DNA of 64,000 nt. Source: Palleronia abyssalis (GTDB lineage: Bacteria > Pseudomonadota > Alphaproteobacteria > Rhodobacterales > Rhodobacteraceae). Made by a program: the position numbers and the translations under genes. Of the stretch, positions 26,611 to 35,971 are shown piece by piece. The notes under the pieces were generated by a model. That model searched no databases. It was not told where the DNA came from and saw nothing but the letters and a program-made list of their open reading frames with translations. How positions within the stretch are numbered: the first letter of the stretch is position 1; each line of letters starts with the position of its first letter. The DNA lies in assembly GCF_900302445.1 (NCBI RefSeq), contig NZ_ONZF01000008.1, forward strand, positions 1-64,000, in the 5' to 3' direction.

Positions 26611-27465
26611 ATGGAAAAAATCGCAATCGTGGGGGCCGGCATGGCCGGGCTTGCCGCGGCCGACCGTTTGGCCGACGCCGGTCTGGTCCCCGTGGTGTTC
26701 GACAAAAGTCGCGGCACCGGGGGGCGCCTTGCGACGCGGCGCCATAAGGCCGGGCCGTTCGACCACGGGGCCCCTGTTGCGCAGGGAGATCTCGCGTTCG
26801 ATATGGCGATGGAGCGGGTGGGCGCCCGAAAATCCGGGGAAGGCTGGCGAGGGGATCCGGGCATGAGCAGCTTGGTCAAACCCCTGGCCATACGGGCCGA
26901 TATCCGGACGAATTGCCGCATCCACGAACTTCGGTTCGACGATGGGTGGTATCTGGACGGCGAAACCGGCGCGGGGCCCTTCGATGGCGTGATCGTCGCG
27001 GTTCCCGCCCCGCAACTGGCCGATTTGCACCCCGATCCCGCACTGGCCAGCGTACGGATGACGGCACGATGGACGCTGTTGGTCTCTTGGCCCGAACTGC
27101 GCCCGATCTTCCCATCTTTCCCTTTCGAGGCGGTTATGAGGCAAGACAGCGGGGATGCCTGGGTTGCACACGCCGATGCCGAATGGTCGGCGGCCCATCT
27201 GGAACTGGATGCGGCCGAGGTTACCGAACGTCTCGTCGGTCTCCTGTCCGAAGCGGCGGGCGCGGAGGGGCAACCGGACTACGCCGCGGCGCATCGTTGG
27301 CGCTATGCCCGGGTGGCCCGACCCCTTGGACGGCCATTCCTCCAGATCGGTCAGAATGCCGTCGCGGGGGGCGACTGGGCGCTTGGGCCGAATGCCGGCG
27401 ATGCATGGCACAGCGGCAGGGCCATGGCAGATGCGCTTCTGGGCAAAGCCAGAACAACCGGCTAG
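26611..27465 (+). CDS. FAD/NAD(P)-binding oxidoreductase, renalase-like
   Basis: A 284-residue flavoprotein. The N-terminus has IAIVGAGMAGLAAADRLADAG, a Rossmann FAD motif, followed by VFDKSRGTGGRLATRR, a pattern typical of renalase-like amine oxidase relatives. A C-terminal WALGPNAGDAWHSG completes the FAD site. The substrate is unknown. I used ATG 26611; an in-frame GTG at 26602 is possible. The mnmH start follows 10 bp later, so they are probably cotranscribed. Confidence 0.8.
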   Translation: MEKIAIVGAGMAGLAAADRLADAGLVPVVFDKSRGTGGRLATRRHKAGPFDHGAPVAQGDLAFDMAMERVGARKSGEGWRGDPGMSSLVKPLAIRADIRTNCRIHELRFDDGWYLDGETGAGPFDGVIVAVPAPQLADLHPDPALASVRMTARWTLLVSWPELRPIFPSFPFEAVMRQDSGDAWVAHADAEWSAAHLELDAAEVTERLVGLLSEAAGAEGQPDYAAAHRWRYARVARPLGRPFLQIGQNAVAGGDWALGPNAGDAWHSGRAMADALLGKARTTG

Positions 27466-27475
27466 ACCCGCCACC

Positions 27476-28537
27476 ATGTCTTTCGCCCCCACCGATCTCG
27501 ACGCGATCCAGGTTGCCGGTTTCGACACCGTGATCGACGTCCGTTCTTCGGCAGAATTCGCCGAGGATCATGTCCCCGGCGCAATCAATTTACCCGTTCT
27601 GGATAACGAGGAGCGCGCCCGGATTGGGACGATCTACGTACAGGAAAGCGCATTCCTCGCGCGCAAACTGGGCGCCGCCCTCGTTGCGCGAAACGCCGCG
27701 CGGCATATCGAGGGGCCGCTGTCGCACCATGACGGCGGCTGGCGCCCATTGGTGTATTGCTGGCGCGGGGGACAGCGATCGGGGTCCTTCGCGTCGATCC
27801 TCGCGCAGATCGGGTGGCGGGTCGAGGTTCTGAAGGGTGGCTATCAGAGCTACCGAAAGCTGGTGAAAGCGACGCTCTACGATCAGCCGTTTCCTTGCCC
27901 GGTCGTGCTTCTGGACGGCTACACGGGCACCGCGAAAACGTCGATCCTGGTCGAAGCGGCGCGGCAGGGGGCGCAGGTCATAGACCTCGAAGGGCTGGCG
28001 AACCATCGCGGCTCGCTTTTCGGGGCCATGGGCAAGCAGCCTGCGCAGAAGGGCTTTGAAAGTGCGCTTGCGGACATCGTCCGCACGCTCGATCCCGCAC
28101 GCCCGGTCCTGATCGAGGCTGAGAGCAGCAAGGTCGGCGAACGTGTCGTGCCGCCGTCGCTGTGGTCGGCCATGCGCGCGGCTCCGCGCATCGAAGTCGT
28201 GGCGCCGCTGGATGCGCGCGCGGCCTATCTGGCCGAGGCCTATGCCGATATCACCGCCGCGCCGGAGCGTTTAAACAGCGTCCTGACGTCGATGACGCAG
28301 CTGCAAGGTCACGAGACAATCGCCGTTTGGCGCGACTTGGCACAAGAGGGAAAATTCGAAGAACTGGCGTCAAACCTGATGACGTATCACTACGACCCAC
28401 GCTATGCGCGCCAGTCGACGCGCGCCGCCAGTCAACCGGTTGAGACCCTGCACGCCGACACACTGGACGACGAGAGCATCCGGCGGCTTGCGTCGCAGGT
28501 GATCGCCGCGATGGGGCGCGTTACCGGACCCGTATGA
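27476..28537 (+). CDS. mnmH: tRNA 2-selenouridine synthase
   Basis: It replaces sulfur with selenium in the wobble 2-thiouridine of certain tRNAs, using selenophosphate and a geranylated intermediate. The 353-residue protein has a rhodanese domain with catalytic Cys in VYCWRGGQRSG (about 96) and a C-terminal P-loop domain with LDGYTGTAKTS, where the residue before the Lys is Ala instead of the usual Gly. It is convergent with selD, overlapping by 17 bp; SelD supplies the selenophosphate. Confidence 0.92.
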   Translation: MSFAPTDLDAIQVAGFDTVIDVRSSAEFAEDHVPGAINLPVLDNEERARIGTIYVQESAFLARKLGAALVARNAARHIEGPLSHHDGGWRPLVYCWRGGQRSGSFASILAQIGWRVEVLKGGYQSYRKLVKATLYDQPFPCPVVLLDGYTGTAKTSILVEAARQGAQVIDLEGLANHRGSLFGAMGKQPAQKGFESALADIVRTLDPARPVLIEAESSKVGERVVPPSLWSAMRAAPRIEVVAPLDARAAYLAEAYADITAAPERLNSVLTSMTQLQGHETIAVWRDLAQEGKFEELASNLMTYHYDPRYARQSTRAASQPVETLHADTLDDESIRRLASQVIAAMGRVTGPV

Positions 28538-30647
28538 ACGGATCGCCCGTCCCGAAGCGCCCGACCTCGGTCGCACCTTCGGGCAGAGGCATGTGTTCCG
28601 GCACGGCCAGAAGATACCCGCCTGCTGTCTGCGGGTCGAACAGGATGTCGATCAAGTCCGTGTCAGGCAGGTCCATTCGATCGGCCACCACACGGTTCGC
28701 CTCGTGCAGGGTGGATCGCGTTCCCATGGCCAACAGGCGCGCGGCCCCCGGAAGCAGGGGAATCGCGCCAAGCTGTAGCTCGGCTGACAGATGCGATGCC
28801 TCGCAGATGCCCATCAGGTGCCCCGCCAGCCCGAAGCCCGTCACGTCTGTCGCCGCATGGGCGCCTTCGAGGTCGATCGCGTTTCGAACAGACATGTGCC
28901 GCAAGGCGCCCGCGACCTCGGGGCCCCGTGCATCAAGCGCCATTTCCCCGGCCAGAACCACGCCGGTTCCCAAGGGCTTTGTCACGACGATCCTGTCGCC
29001 GGGCTGCGCCCCGCTCAGCAGTTTTGGGGCGCGTTCCAGCAGGCCGGTCACTGTCAGGCCGATCTGAAGTTCCGGGCCAGTCGATGTGTGTCCGCCCACG
29101 ATCTCGGCCCCTACGTCTTCGGCGACCGCGGCCAGGGCCGACATGATCTCGGACAGCGTTCGCGCCTCCAACTCCGGGGACAGGCGCGGCAGGGTCAGGG
29201 CGGGAAGAAAGGCCTGCGGCACCGCCCCCATCGCCAGGCAGTCCCCAAGAGCGTGCAGCGCGGCGATCCGGGCCATCACCGCCGGATCCTCGGTAAAGGC
29301 CCGCAGGTGGTCGACGGTCACGACCAGTCTGGCCGTGCCGATCTTCAGGATCGCCGCATCGTCGCCGTGCCCTGTTTCGACATCATCGCGATGCGACGTC
29401 AGAAGCCCGGCCAGGGCGGACCCCAGCGTCGCGCGGCCGACCTTCGCGCCGCATCCCCCGCAGGGGACCTGACGGGTTTGCCGGTCCAGACCCGTGGCAT
29501 GCTGGCGGGGTAGGGCGGGTTGGGGCATGCGGGGCAAATCGTCCAGCTTTGCCATGAATTTTCGGTCGATCCGATCCTTCAACCGCCACAAGGTCCTGCC
29601 GCGCAAGGCCAGGCCGAACTTGTCCGCCACGGCGGACTTTCGCCCCGTGGAGATCAGTTTGAGATAGTCGCGCTGAGGGCGGTAGGACTTCATGGTGCCG
29701 CCAGAAGCCCAAGCGCGCAAATTGTGATGCAGGACTGGTGCTTGCCGCACCGCGAAGACGCCTGCCTTCGGGCGGGGCGCGTGGCGCAGATGGGCACAAT
29801 CGCCCGCGGCGAAGATCGCCGGGTCCGAGCTTTGCAGGGTCGGGCCAACCGCCACGAACCCCTCCACCAGATCCAGACCCGTCCCGCCCAGCCAATCATG
29901 CGGCCGCGCCCCGGCTGCACCCGTGACGAAGCCCGCGCGGATCGTCCGTCCATTCCGCAGGTGGACCGCGCCGTCCCGGATCTCTGCGACTTCAGCCCCC
30001 TCGATCAGCTCGACACGGTTGCGGCGAAGCTCGTCGCGAAGGCGGTCCCGGGCCCGGCGGCCCAGGCCTGACAGGACCTGCCCGGCCTCGATCAGTGTCA
30101 CCGGGGCACCGCCCATCCCGTGGCTCATCGCCATCGCCAGTTCGCAGCCCCCGACGCCGCCCCCGATCACCGCCATCCCGGCCTCGGGGTCGCCAGACCG
30201 GCGAAAGCAGCTCCACGCTTCGGCGAAGCGTTCCAGCGGTTTGGCGGCGACCGCATGATTGGAAAACCCGGGGATCGCTGGCATCTCCGAGTGGATCCCG
30301 ATGTCCAGCGAGGCCGCGTCGTAGCCGATCCTGCGGTCCCCCAGGATGCTGTCGTCGACAAGGACTTCCTGCGCGTCCCGGTCGATGCCGGTCGCCCGGC
30401 CCAGAATCAGGCGTGCGCCGGCAAAGCGGGCCAGCCGGACAAGGTCGATATCCAAAGTCACCCGGTCGTAATGCCCTGCCACGAAGCCCGGCAGCATTCC
30501 TGTGTAAGGCGCCGTAGGCCCGGGATTGATCAGGGTCAGGCGCGCACCGGCCAGCGGGTCCATCCCCCAACGCCGCAGGAACAGCGCGTGGGTGTGGCCG
30601 CCTCCGATCAGGACGATGTCGCGGGTCGCGGGAAAGCTCTGTCTCAT
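28521..30647 (-). CDS. selD: selenide, water dikinase with N-terminal pyridine-nucleotide oxidoreductase domain
   Basis: It makes selenophosphate from selenide and ATP. The 708-residue fusion has an NDH-2/SQR-like flavoprotein (about 1-350, IVLIGGGHTHALFL, a second Rossmann motif AVIGGGVGGCELA, FAAGDCAHL), then SelD (about 385-708) with the active-site CGGCGAKVG and metal/ATP residues in GDDAAIL and VDHLRAF. SelD proteins with this extra domain are known in bacteria; the oxidoreductase may reduce the selenium substrate. The start at 30647 gives the first Rossmann motif. It pairs with mnmH; I see no selA, selB or selC here. Confidence 0.92.
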   Translation of the reverse strand: MRQSFPATRDIVLIGGGHTHALFLRRWGMDPLAGARLTLINPGPTAPYTGMLPGFVAGHYDRVTLDIDLVRLARFAGARLILGRATGIDRDAQEVLVDDSILGDRRIGYDAASLDIGIHSEMPAIPGFSNHAVAAKPLERFAEAWSCFRRSGDPEAGMAVIGGGVGGCELAMAMSHGMGGAPVTLIEAGQVLSGLGRRARDRLRDELRRNRVELIEGAEVAEIRDGAVHLRNGRTIRAGFVTGAAGARPHDWLGGTGLDLVEGFVAVGPTLQSSDPAIFAAGDCAHLRHAPRPKAGVFAVRQAPVLHHNLRAWASGGTMKSYRPQRDYLKLISTGRKSAVADKFGLALRGRTLWRLKDRIDRKFMAKLDDLPRMPQPALPRQHATGLDRQTRQVPCGGCGAKVGRATLGSALAGLLTSHRDDVETGHGDDAAILKIGTARLVVTVDHLRAFTEDPAVMARIAALHALGDCLAMGAVPQAFLPALTLPRLSPELEARTLSEIMSALAAVAEDVGAEIVGGHTSTGPELQIGLTVTGLLERAPKLLSGAQPGDRIVVTKPLGTGVVLAGEMALDARGPEVAGALRHMSVRNAIDLEGAHAATDVTGFGLAGHLMGICEASHLSAELQLGAIPLLPGAARLLAMGTRSTLHEANRVVADRMDLPDTDLIDILFDPQTAGGYLLAVPEHMPLPEGATEVGRFGTGDPFIRVR

Positions 30648-30672
30648 ACGGGGTGCTCTAGCGCCGGTCGGA

Positions 30673-31230
30673 TCAGGGGGCCAGCCACATGCCCGCAAAT
30701 CCGTCCTTCCGTTCGAACAGCGCGCGGCGATGGACATCGCCCAGATGAACGATGTCGAGCGAACTGACTTCGCCTAAAAGCACCGCAAAGCGATCCCGCT
30801 CGGCCGTCTCGCGATAGCGGGCCGGGTCGTCCAGCGGGGTCGACGGTGCGGGCTGTCCGCCGTAGTTGACGCGCGCCGCGTCGGGAAGCTTTTGCCAGCG
30901 ATCCTCGACCGCGTCGCCGGTCAGGACATCGATCCGGACGCGGGCCCGGATCTGCACTGATGTCTCTTGATCCCAGAACAACAGTGTCGCCAGCGGAGTG
31001 CCCTGAAGCTCGTCCACCTTGCGGGAGGCCCGATCGGTTTGCACCTCCAGCGTGCCGTCCGCAGCGGATGCCCCACGCAGAACGACCATCCGCGCTTCGC
31101 CCCCGCCACCCAAGCCAACGGTTGCCAAGGCCGCCAGGTGCATCGCGCTGCGCGAGTCCTCCGCACCCTGCCCAAGCAAGTGCCACGCCTTCTCGCGGAT
31201 GCCTTCCAGCGTTTCGAACCACTCACTCAT
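30673..31230 (-). CDS. pyridoxamine 5'-phosphate oxidase-family flavin protein
   Basis: A 185-residue split-barrel FMN-binding protein of the PNPOx-like class (Alr4036/PF12766 type rather than true PdxH). Visible are the N-terminal helix MSEWFETLEGIREKAWHLLG, MVVLRG, and the flavin-contact RKVDELQGTPLATLLFWD segment. It may be an oxidase or a flavin/heme binder; the substrate is unknown. It overlaps the AttH-type gene by 8 bp as the last gene of that operon. Confidence 0.75.
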   Translation of the reverse strand: MSEWFETLEGIREKAWHLLGQGAEDSRSAMHLAALATVGLGGGGEARMVVLRGASAADGTLEVQTDRASRKVDELQGTPLATLLFWDQETSVQIRARVRIDVLTGDAVEDRWQKLPDAARVNYGGQPAPSTPLDDPARYRETAERDRFAVLLGEVSSLDIVHLGDVHRRALFERKDGFAGMWLAP

Positions 31231-32272
31231 ATCCCGTCATCTCCAGGTATCCTGTCCCCTCATGCGATCCCGAAACGCGTACCGGACCTTCCCAGTAGGA
31301 ATAAAGCAGGTCGTTCCAAGCCATCGAGTTGATCGCCCCGACCTCTGCGTTCAACCCCCTGGCGGGCAGGCGCACGCGCCATCGGGTCGGGACCGCGCGG
31401 CCGGCAACGGTTGTCTCATCCAGCGGTTCGGCACTGAACGCGCCGTCCTCGAACGGGGTCGGGGTGCCGTCCGCTTCGATCCACGTGGCAGAGGTGAACG
31501 AAGCGCCAGACGTTTCCCGCAGGCGGAACCCCATCAGCTTCTCACCCCCCGCGAAATGAAGCGAGAACCAGTCCCAGCCCGTCTGCGTCTCGGCCAGGGG
31601 CGAGGACGACCATTCCCGGTCGAGCCATGCGCGCCCGGTGACGGCCACATTGCCCGAAGGCAGGGTCAGTTGTCCGCCAACTGTATAGAACGGCTGCGAG
31701 TAGTAGTAACTCGCTTGTCCCTCGGCCGACTTGACCGAATACCCGCCCGCCCCTTGTGGCACGAACGGTCTGTCCGCGGACAGGGCCAGGTCATAGGCGA
31801 AATCACGCCCTGACGCGGTCAATCGAACCTCAGACAGGGTGGGGCCGGACATCCGCCATTCGTCGATCCAGGCGTCGAACGGATCCACGTCGACGCCCGC
31901 CTGTCCGATGCCCCCGCGGGCCAGACGTTCTGTCGCGACATGCAGATCCGGCGTGGTCAGCGCAGCATGGCCCAGCCACGCCTGCGGGGTGGCCCAGCCG
32001 GACCCGCCTTCGGTCGACAGGGCCGACCGGAACAGGGTCCACTGGATGCCGTAGGGCGTTCCATCGGGACCTTCGAGGTTCGCGGTCACGTACCACCACT
32101 CGATCCGGAAATCGGGGTGGGGACCGTGATCGGCCGGGAAGGTGAAGGACGGTTCGGGCTGCGGTTCGGCGAAACCGGCCGACCCGGCGCCCAGACCGGC
32201 AAACCCCTGCGCCTGCGCCATCGCGGGCAACGTGGACATCAGAAGGGCGCGGCGGGTGATCCTAGCGTTCAT
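31223..32272 (-). CDS. AttH-type lipocalin-like exported protein
   Basis: A 349-residue secreted protein. It starts with a signal carrying twin arginines (ITRRALLMSTLP), followed by two lipocalin-like beta domains. The block DHGPHPDFRIEWWYVTANL and later FSLHFAGGEKLMGFRLRE match AttH/CrtC-type proteins (older label carotenoid 1,2-hydratase). The gene follows an ABC transporter of the AttE/AttF type, so a role in handling a lipid or surface molecule in the periplasm is more likely than carotenoid chemistry. The start at 32272 overlaps the permease stop. Confidence 0.85.
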   Translation of the reverse strand: MNARITRRALLMSTLPAMAQAQGFAGLGAGSAGFAEPQPEPSFTFPADHGPHPDFRIEWWYVTANLEGPDGTPYGIQWTLFRSALSTEGGSGWATPQAWLGHAALTTPDLHVATERLARGGIGQAGVDVDPFDAWIDEWRMSGPTLSEVRLTASGRDFAYDLALSADRPFVPQGAGGYSVKSAEGQASYYYSQPFYTVGGQLTLPSGNVAVTGRAWLDREWSSSPLAETQTGWDWFSLHFAGGEKLMGFRLRETSGASFTSATWIEADGTPTPFEDGAFSAEPLDETTVAGRAVPTRWRVRLPARGLNAEVGAINSMAWNDLLYSYWEGPVRVSGSHEGTGYLEMTGYE

Positions 32273-34640
32273 GGGCAAACACTTTCAGAAGGGCCGACGG
32301 CGGCGTGCGCGCCAGCCTGATCGCCGGCAACAAGGCCGCGAAGGCAGCCGCGACCAGCGACATGGCGAACAGGCGCAGCCAGTCCAGAGGGAACAGGCGC
32401 AGGGGCAGCTTCCAGCCGAACGCCTCGACATTGATGACCGACAGCAGAACCCAGGCAAGCGCGATGCCCACCGGAAGCGAGGCCCCGAAGGTCAGCGCCG
32501 CCAGCAACACGGCGCGGCCAAGGTCCAGCGCGGCCAACCTGCGGCGCGTGACTCCAAGCGCCCAAACGGGGGCCAGTTGAGGTAGACGCATGGTTGCGAT
32601 GGTCAGAAGCGATGTCAGGATCGCAAGCCCGGCGACGCCCAACGTCAGTACGTTCAACGCGGCGGTCACGGTAAACGTGCGTTCGAATACGTCGAGGGAG
32701 ATGCGCTTGATCGCTTCCTGATCCGTCACCTGATCGGGGCCAAGGTCGAAGCGTTCCCGCAATGCCGCCTCGACCCGCGGCACATCCTCCAGCGGAAGGC
32801 GCAGGCCGAAATCGTGTTTGGGCGCGTCGGGAAACAACCGGTCGAATCGGTCCAGCCCCACCATCGCCTGTCCCTGCGGATTGCCGTAGTCGCTGTAGAC
32901 GCCTGCGATGGGCGCGCGCCAATCCCCGATCTCGATGGTATCCCCAGTCCAGAGATCCTCGCGCCGGGCGAGCTGTTCATTGACCAGCGCGGCATCGCCC
33001 GCCGCGACGCGCGACCAGACGTCGGGCCCGGCATCTATCACCGGCCACAGATCGGTGTAGGTCGTGTGGTCCGCCGCCACACCGAACACCTGTCCGGGGG
33101 CGCCGGACAGGTCGGCCTCGGCCGCGCGGATCGGCAGGATGGCCTCTACGCGGGGGCCCAGGAACTCGCGCATCTCGCGCGCTTGCGCGTCATCTTCGGC
33201 GCTGACGTAAAGCTCGGCGGCAAGGCGTTGATCCAGCCATCCGGTGAAGGTCAGCCGGAACGAATTGACCATCGTGCCGACGCCGATATTCGCGGACAGG
33301 GCCAGAAGCAGTGCCATCAGGGCCAGCCCCAACCCCGGAAGCTGGTGTTCCGCATCGGCCCAGAACCATTCGGACCGCGGGCCGCGGGCGGTCCGGGACA
33401 GCGACGACAGCACCATGTGCAGAACCACGGGCAACAACAGCGCCGCACCCATCAGCAGGCCGCCCAGAAGCACGAAGCCCGGAATGAGGCCGTCGAATCC
33501 GATCCACGCCGCACAGGCCACCCCGAGACACAGAATCGCCGCACCTCCCTGAAGTTGTCGGGTCAGGGTCGACCCCCGACGCCATACCCGCGGATTGGCC
33601 GGGGCCAGCAAGGGCAGGCGCGCCGTCTGCCACAGGGATCCTGCGGCGGCAACGGCCGTGCCCAAGACGGCGATGGCCAGCCCCGACAGCCACCAGATCG
33701 GGCGCAAGGAGAGGGTTCCTTCGACCGACGCGCCGTAGAGGCCGCGTAAAGTTGCCGCAACGTCTGGGATCAGGACCGACGCGATGACGTATCCCAAAGC
33801 CACCCCGACCGCGCCCGCGACCAGGGCGAGGATCAGGAGTTCGAGCGACAAAAGGCCCAGAAGCGTAAGGCGTGGCAATCCAAGCGCGCGCAGGGTTCGA
33901 AAGACGCTGCGCCGTTGCTCGAATGCCAGTCCGATCGCACCGCGCACGATGAACAGGCCCACGGCAAAGGACAGGAAACCGAAGGCCGTCAGGTTGAGGT
34001 GAAAGCTGTCGGTCAGGCGGGCCACGTCCGCGCCTGCCCCCTCGGACCGCTGCAACTGCGGCGCGATTTCGTCCAGCGGCGGCGCATTGAAGGAAGGTTC
34101 AGCGGTCAGGATCAACCGCGAGATCTGCCCCTCCATCCCCAAAACCGTTTGCGCGATGCCGATATCCGCATAGGCGGTGCCCTGGGGGATGCCCTCGGCC
34201 TCTATCGCCGGGGGCAGGCCTGCTGCAAGCTGTGTGCCGGGGGCGACAAGAAGCTGCCCCGGGGGGGTGATAAAGCCCGTGTCAATCTGCCGGGCCCCCA
34301 GCCCGGTAGGCTGATCCTCTGGCGGAAGGGTGAACGGATCGATGCCGACGATCCGCAGACCGCCCGCATTGCCCGTGACGATCGGACTGACCGGCCAGCC
34401 GGCGCGGCGCAGCGCAACGTAAGTCTCCTGCGGGATCGGGCCGTCCGCGGTCAGCCGGGCACGGGAGCCGGCGGCCATCGTTCCCGCCGCGCGGTCGTAG
34501 CTTGCGCGGGCCTCGGCGTTGATCGCCTGGACCCCGGACCAGAGCGCGGTCGCCGTGGCAAGTCCGATCACCAGCGTCAGAAGCTGAACCGGATGCCGCC
34601 GCCAATGCGATAGAAGGGCCAGAAGCGCGACCCGGATCAT
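32262..34640 (-). CDS. ABC exporter permease, FtsX/MacB family (two-domain)
   Basis: A 792-residue membrane protein of the FtsX-like permease family. It has an N-terminal membrane helix, a large periplasmic part, two FtsX domains (about 250-370 and 680-790) and about ten helices in total. It works with the adjacent ATPase (4-bp ATGA overlap). The arrangement ATPase, FtsX permease, AttH lipoprotein-like subunit resembles the attEFGH type of exporter or extractor. Its substrate is unknown. Confidence 0.85.
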   Translation of the reverse strand: MIRVALLALLSHWRRHPVQLLTLVIGLATATALWSGVQAINAEARASYDRAAGTMAAGSRARLTADGPIPQETYVALRRAGWPVSPIVTGNAGGLRIVGIDPFTLPPEDQPTGLGARQIDTGFITPPGQLLVAPGTQLAAGLPPAIEAEGIPQGTAYADIGIAQTVLGMEGQISRLILTAEPSFNAPPLDEIAPQLQRSEGAGADVARLTDSFHLNLTAFGFLSFAVGLFIVRGAIGLAFEQRRSVFRTLRALGLPRLTLLGLLSLELLILALVAGAVGVALGYVIASVLIPDVAATLRGLYGASVEGTLSLRPIWWLSGLAIAVLGTAVAAAGSLWQTARLPLLAPANPRVWRRGSTLTRQLQGGAAILCLGVACAAWIGFDGLIPGFVLLGGLLMGAALLLPVVLHMVLSSLSRTARGPRSEWFWADAEHQLPGLGLALMALLLALSANIGVGTMVNSFRLTFTGWLDQRLAAELYVSAEDDAQAREMREFLGPRVEAILPIRAAEADLSGAPGQVFGVAADHTTYTDLWPVIDAGPDVWSRVAAGDAALVNEQLARREDLWTGDTIEIGDWRAPIAGVYSDYGNPQGQAMVGLDRFDRLFPDAPKHDFGLRLPLEDVPRVEAALRERFDLGPDQVTDQEAIKRISLDVFERTFTVTAALNVLTLGVAGLAILTSLLTIATMRLPQLAPVWALGVTRRRLAALDLGRAVLLAALTFGASLPVGIALAWVLLSVINVEAFGWKLPLRLFPLDWLRLFAMSLVAAAFAALLPAIRLARTPPSALLKVFAHER

Positions 34641-35305
34641 GCGATCTGTCCCCGCCGCAGGACCAGCTTGCGCTCCATCCCGTCGGCCAGGGAATGGGAA
34701 TGCGTGACGCAAAGAAGCGCGGCCCCTGTTTCGGCGACGAGGTCGAGCATCAGCCGCAGCACCGCTTCGCCCGTTTCTTCGTCCAGGTTTCCCGTGGGCT
34801 CATCCGCCAGAACCAGCTCCGGGCGCAGGGCCAGTGTTCGGCCAATGGCGACCCTTTGTTGTTGGCCGCCGGACAGCTGTTCGGGGCATTTCCTCAGGTG
34901 GTCGGTCAATCCCAGCCGCGCGGCCAGGTCTGCGGTCCAGTCGGGATCGTACCGCCCGGCCAAGCGCGCCTGGAAGGCGATGTTCGACGCAACGTTGAGC
35001 GACGGGATCAGGTTGAATTGTTGAAAGATCACCGAGACGCGCGACCTTCGCAGTTTGGCCCGCCCGCGGTCATTCAGTGCGGTCACGTCGGTCTCTCCCA
35101 ATCGGATGTGGCCCCCGTCGACCGTATCGAGCCCGCCGATCACATGCAGAAGCGTGGATTTCCCGGACCCGCTTTCGCCTGTCAGTGCCAGTGTCCGCCC
35201 GGCATCCAGCGTGAAGGACACACCGCGCAGAACTGGCACCGGGCCATCCGCGCCATGAAAGGTTTTTTCGACCGCATCGACGCGGAGAAGAGTACCGTTT
35301 GCCAT
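34637..35305 (-). CDS. ABC transporter ATP-binding protein, LolD/MacB type
   Basis: A 222-residue nucleotide-binding domain with Walker A GESGSGKST (about 40-48), signature LSGGQQQRVAIGR (about 145), Walker B LVLADEPTGNLD and H-loop CVTHSHS. The LADEPTGNLD form is typical of the FtsX/LolD/MacB group. It drives the following FtsX-type permease and is the first gene of a four-gene unit ending with the PNPOx-like protein. The start follows a clean frame; no strong ribosome site was noted. Confidence 0.9.
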   Translation of the reverse strand: MANGTLLRVDAVEKTFHGADGPVPVLRGVSFTLDAGRTLALTGESGSGKSTLLHVIGGLDTVDGGHIRLGETDVTALNDRGRAKLRRSRVSVIFQQFNLIPSLNVASNIAFQARLAGRYDPDWTADLAARLGLTDHLRKCPEQLSGGQQQRVAIGRTLALRPELVLADEPTGNLDEETGEAVLRLMLDLVAETGAALLCVTHSHSLADGMERKLVLRRGQIA

Positions 35306-35526
35306 GGAATGCGACCTAGCCGCCCACCGGAGGGCGCACAGGGGGGTGCGACCGGGTGCGCACGAGGAATTGGCGAAGCGTTCCGGAGGGCAGGTGCGAC
35401 AGGATTGGGAATGATGCCGTCAAGTTGGCCCATCGAAGCCACTAGGGGCACGGTAGAGAGCACAATGGACCGCTTTATCCGGAGATCGTTGCGCTTGATC
35501 GAACGTGTGTCTGAACTCGGACGACC

Positions 35527-35913
35527 TTAATTCGCCTTACGTTTCGGAATGAACGGCAGGGGGGCGATCGGAACGCCATCCTCCACCAGCGCCTTCGCGT
35601 CCTCGGGCTTGGCCTCGCCCCAGATCGAACGTTTGGGACTGTCGCCTGTGTGCATGGCGCGGGCTTCCGACGCGAAGGAGGTTCCGACATAGTCCGACTC
35701 TGCCTCGACCTTGCGACGTAGGCGCGCCAGCGGATGCTCCTCCGGGGCCTTTGCCGATACACGCGGGGCCATCGGGGCCTTCTCCACGCGGGTTGAGCCG
35801 CAATCGGGGCACTCAACCCGACCTTCGGCGAGCAGGGTGTCGAAGGCGTCGGCGGATTTGAACCAGCTTTCGAAACTATGGTCCCGACGGCATTTGAGAG
35901 AATAGCGGATCAT
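35527..35913 (-). CDS. DUF1178 family protein
   Basis: A 128-residue DUF1178 protein. The N-terminus MIRYSLKCRRDHSFESWFKSADAF with CPDCGST nearby makes a probable zinc ribbon (Cys 8, 35, 38). The family is conserved in alphaproteobacteria and of unknown function. It lies downstream of a Nudix gene on the same strand, about 58 bp apart. Confidence 0.82.
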   Translation of the reverse strand: MIRYSLKCRRDHSFESWFKSADAFDTLLAEGRVECPDCGSTRVEKAPMAPRVSAKAPEEHPLARLRRKVEAESDYVGTSFASEARAMHTGDSPKRSIWGEAKPEDAKALVEDGVPIAPLPFIPKRKAN

Positions 35914-35971
35914 GGCACGATCATTCCCAGGGCGGCCATCGGTACATAAGGACGGTCCGCGTTTCGTGCAA

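Noticed and set aside
35464-35529. 21-codon frame MDRFIRRSLRLIERV in the gap after the ABC ATPase gene
   Set aside because: No ribosome site, no following plus-strand gene to regulate, and no recognisable composition of a leader peptide.
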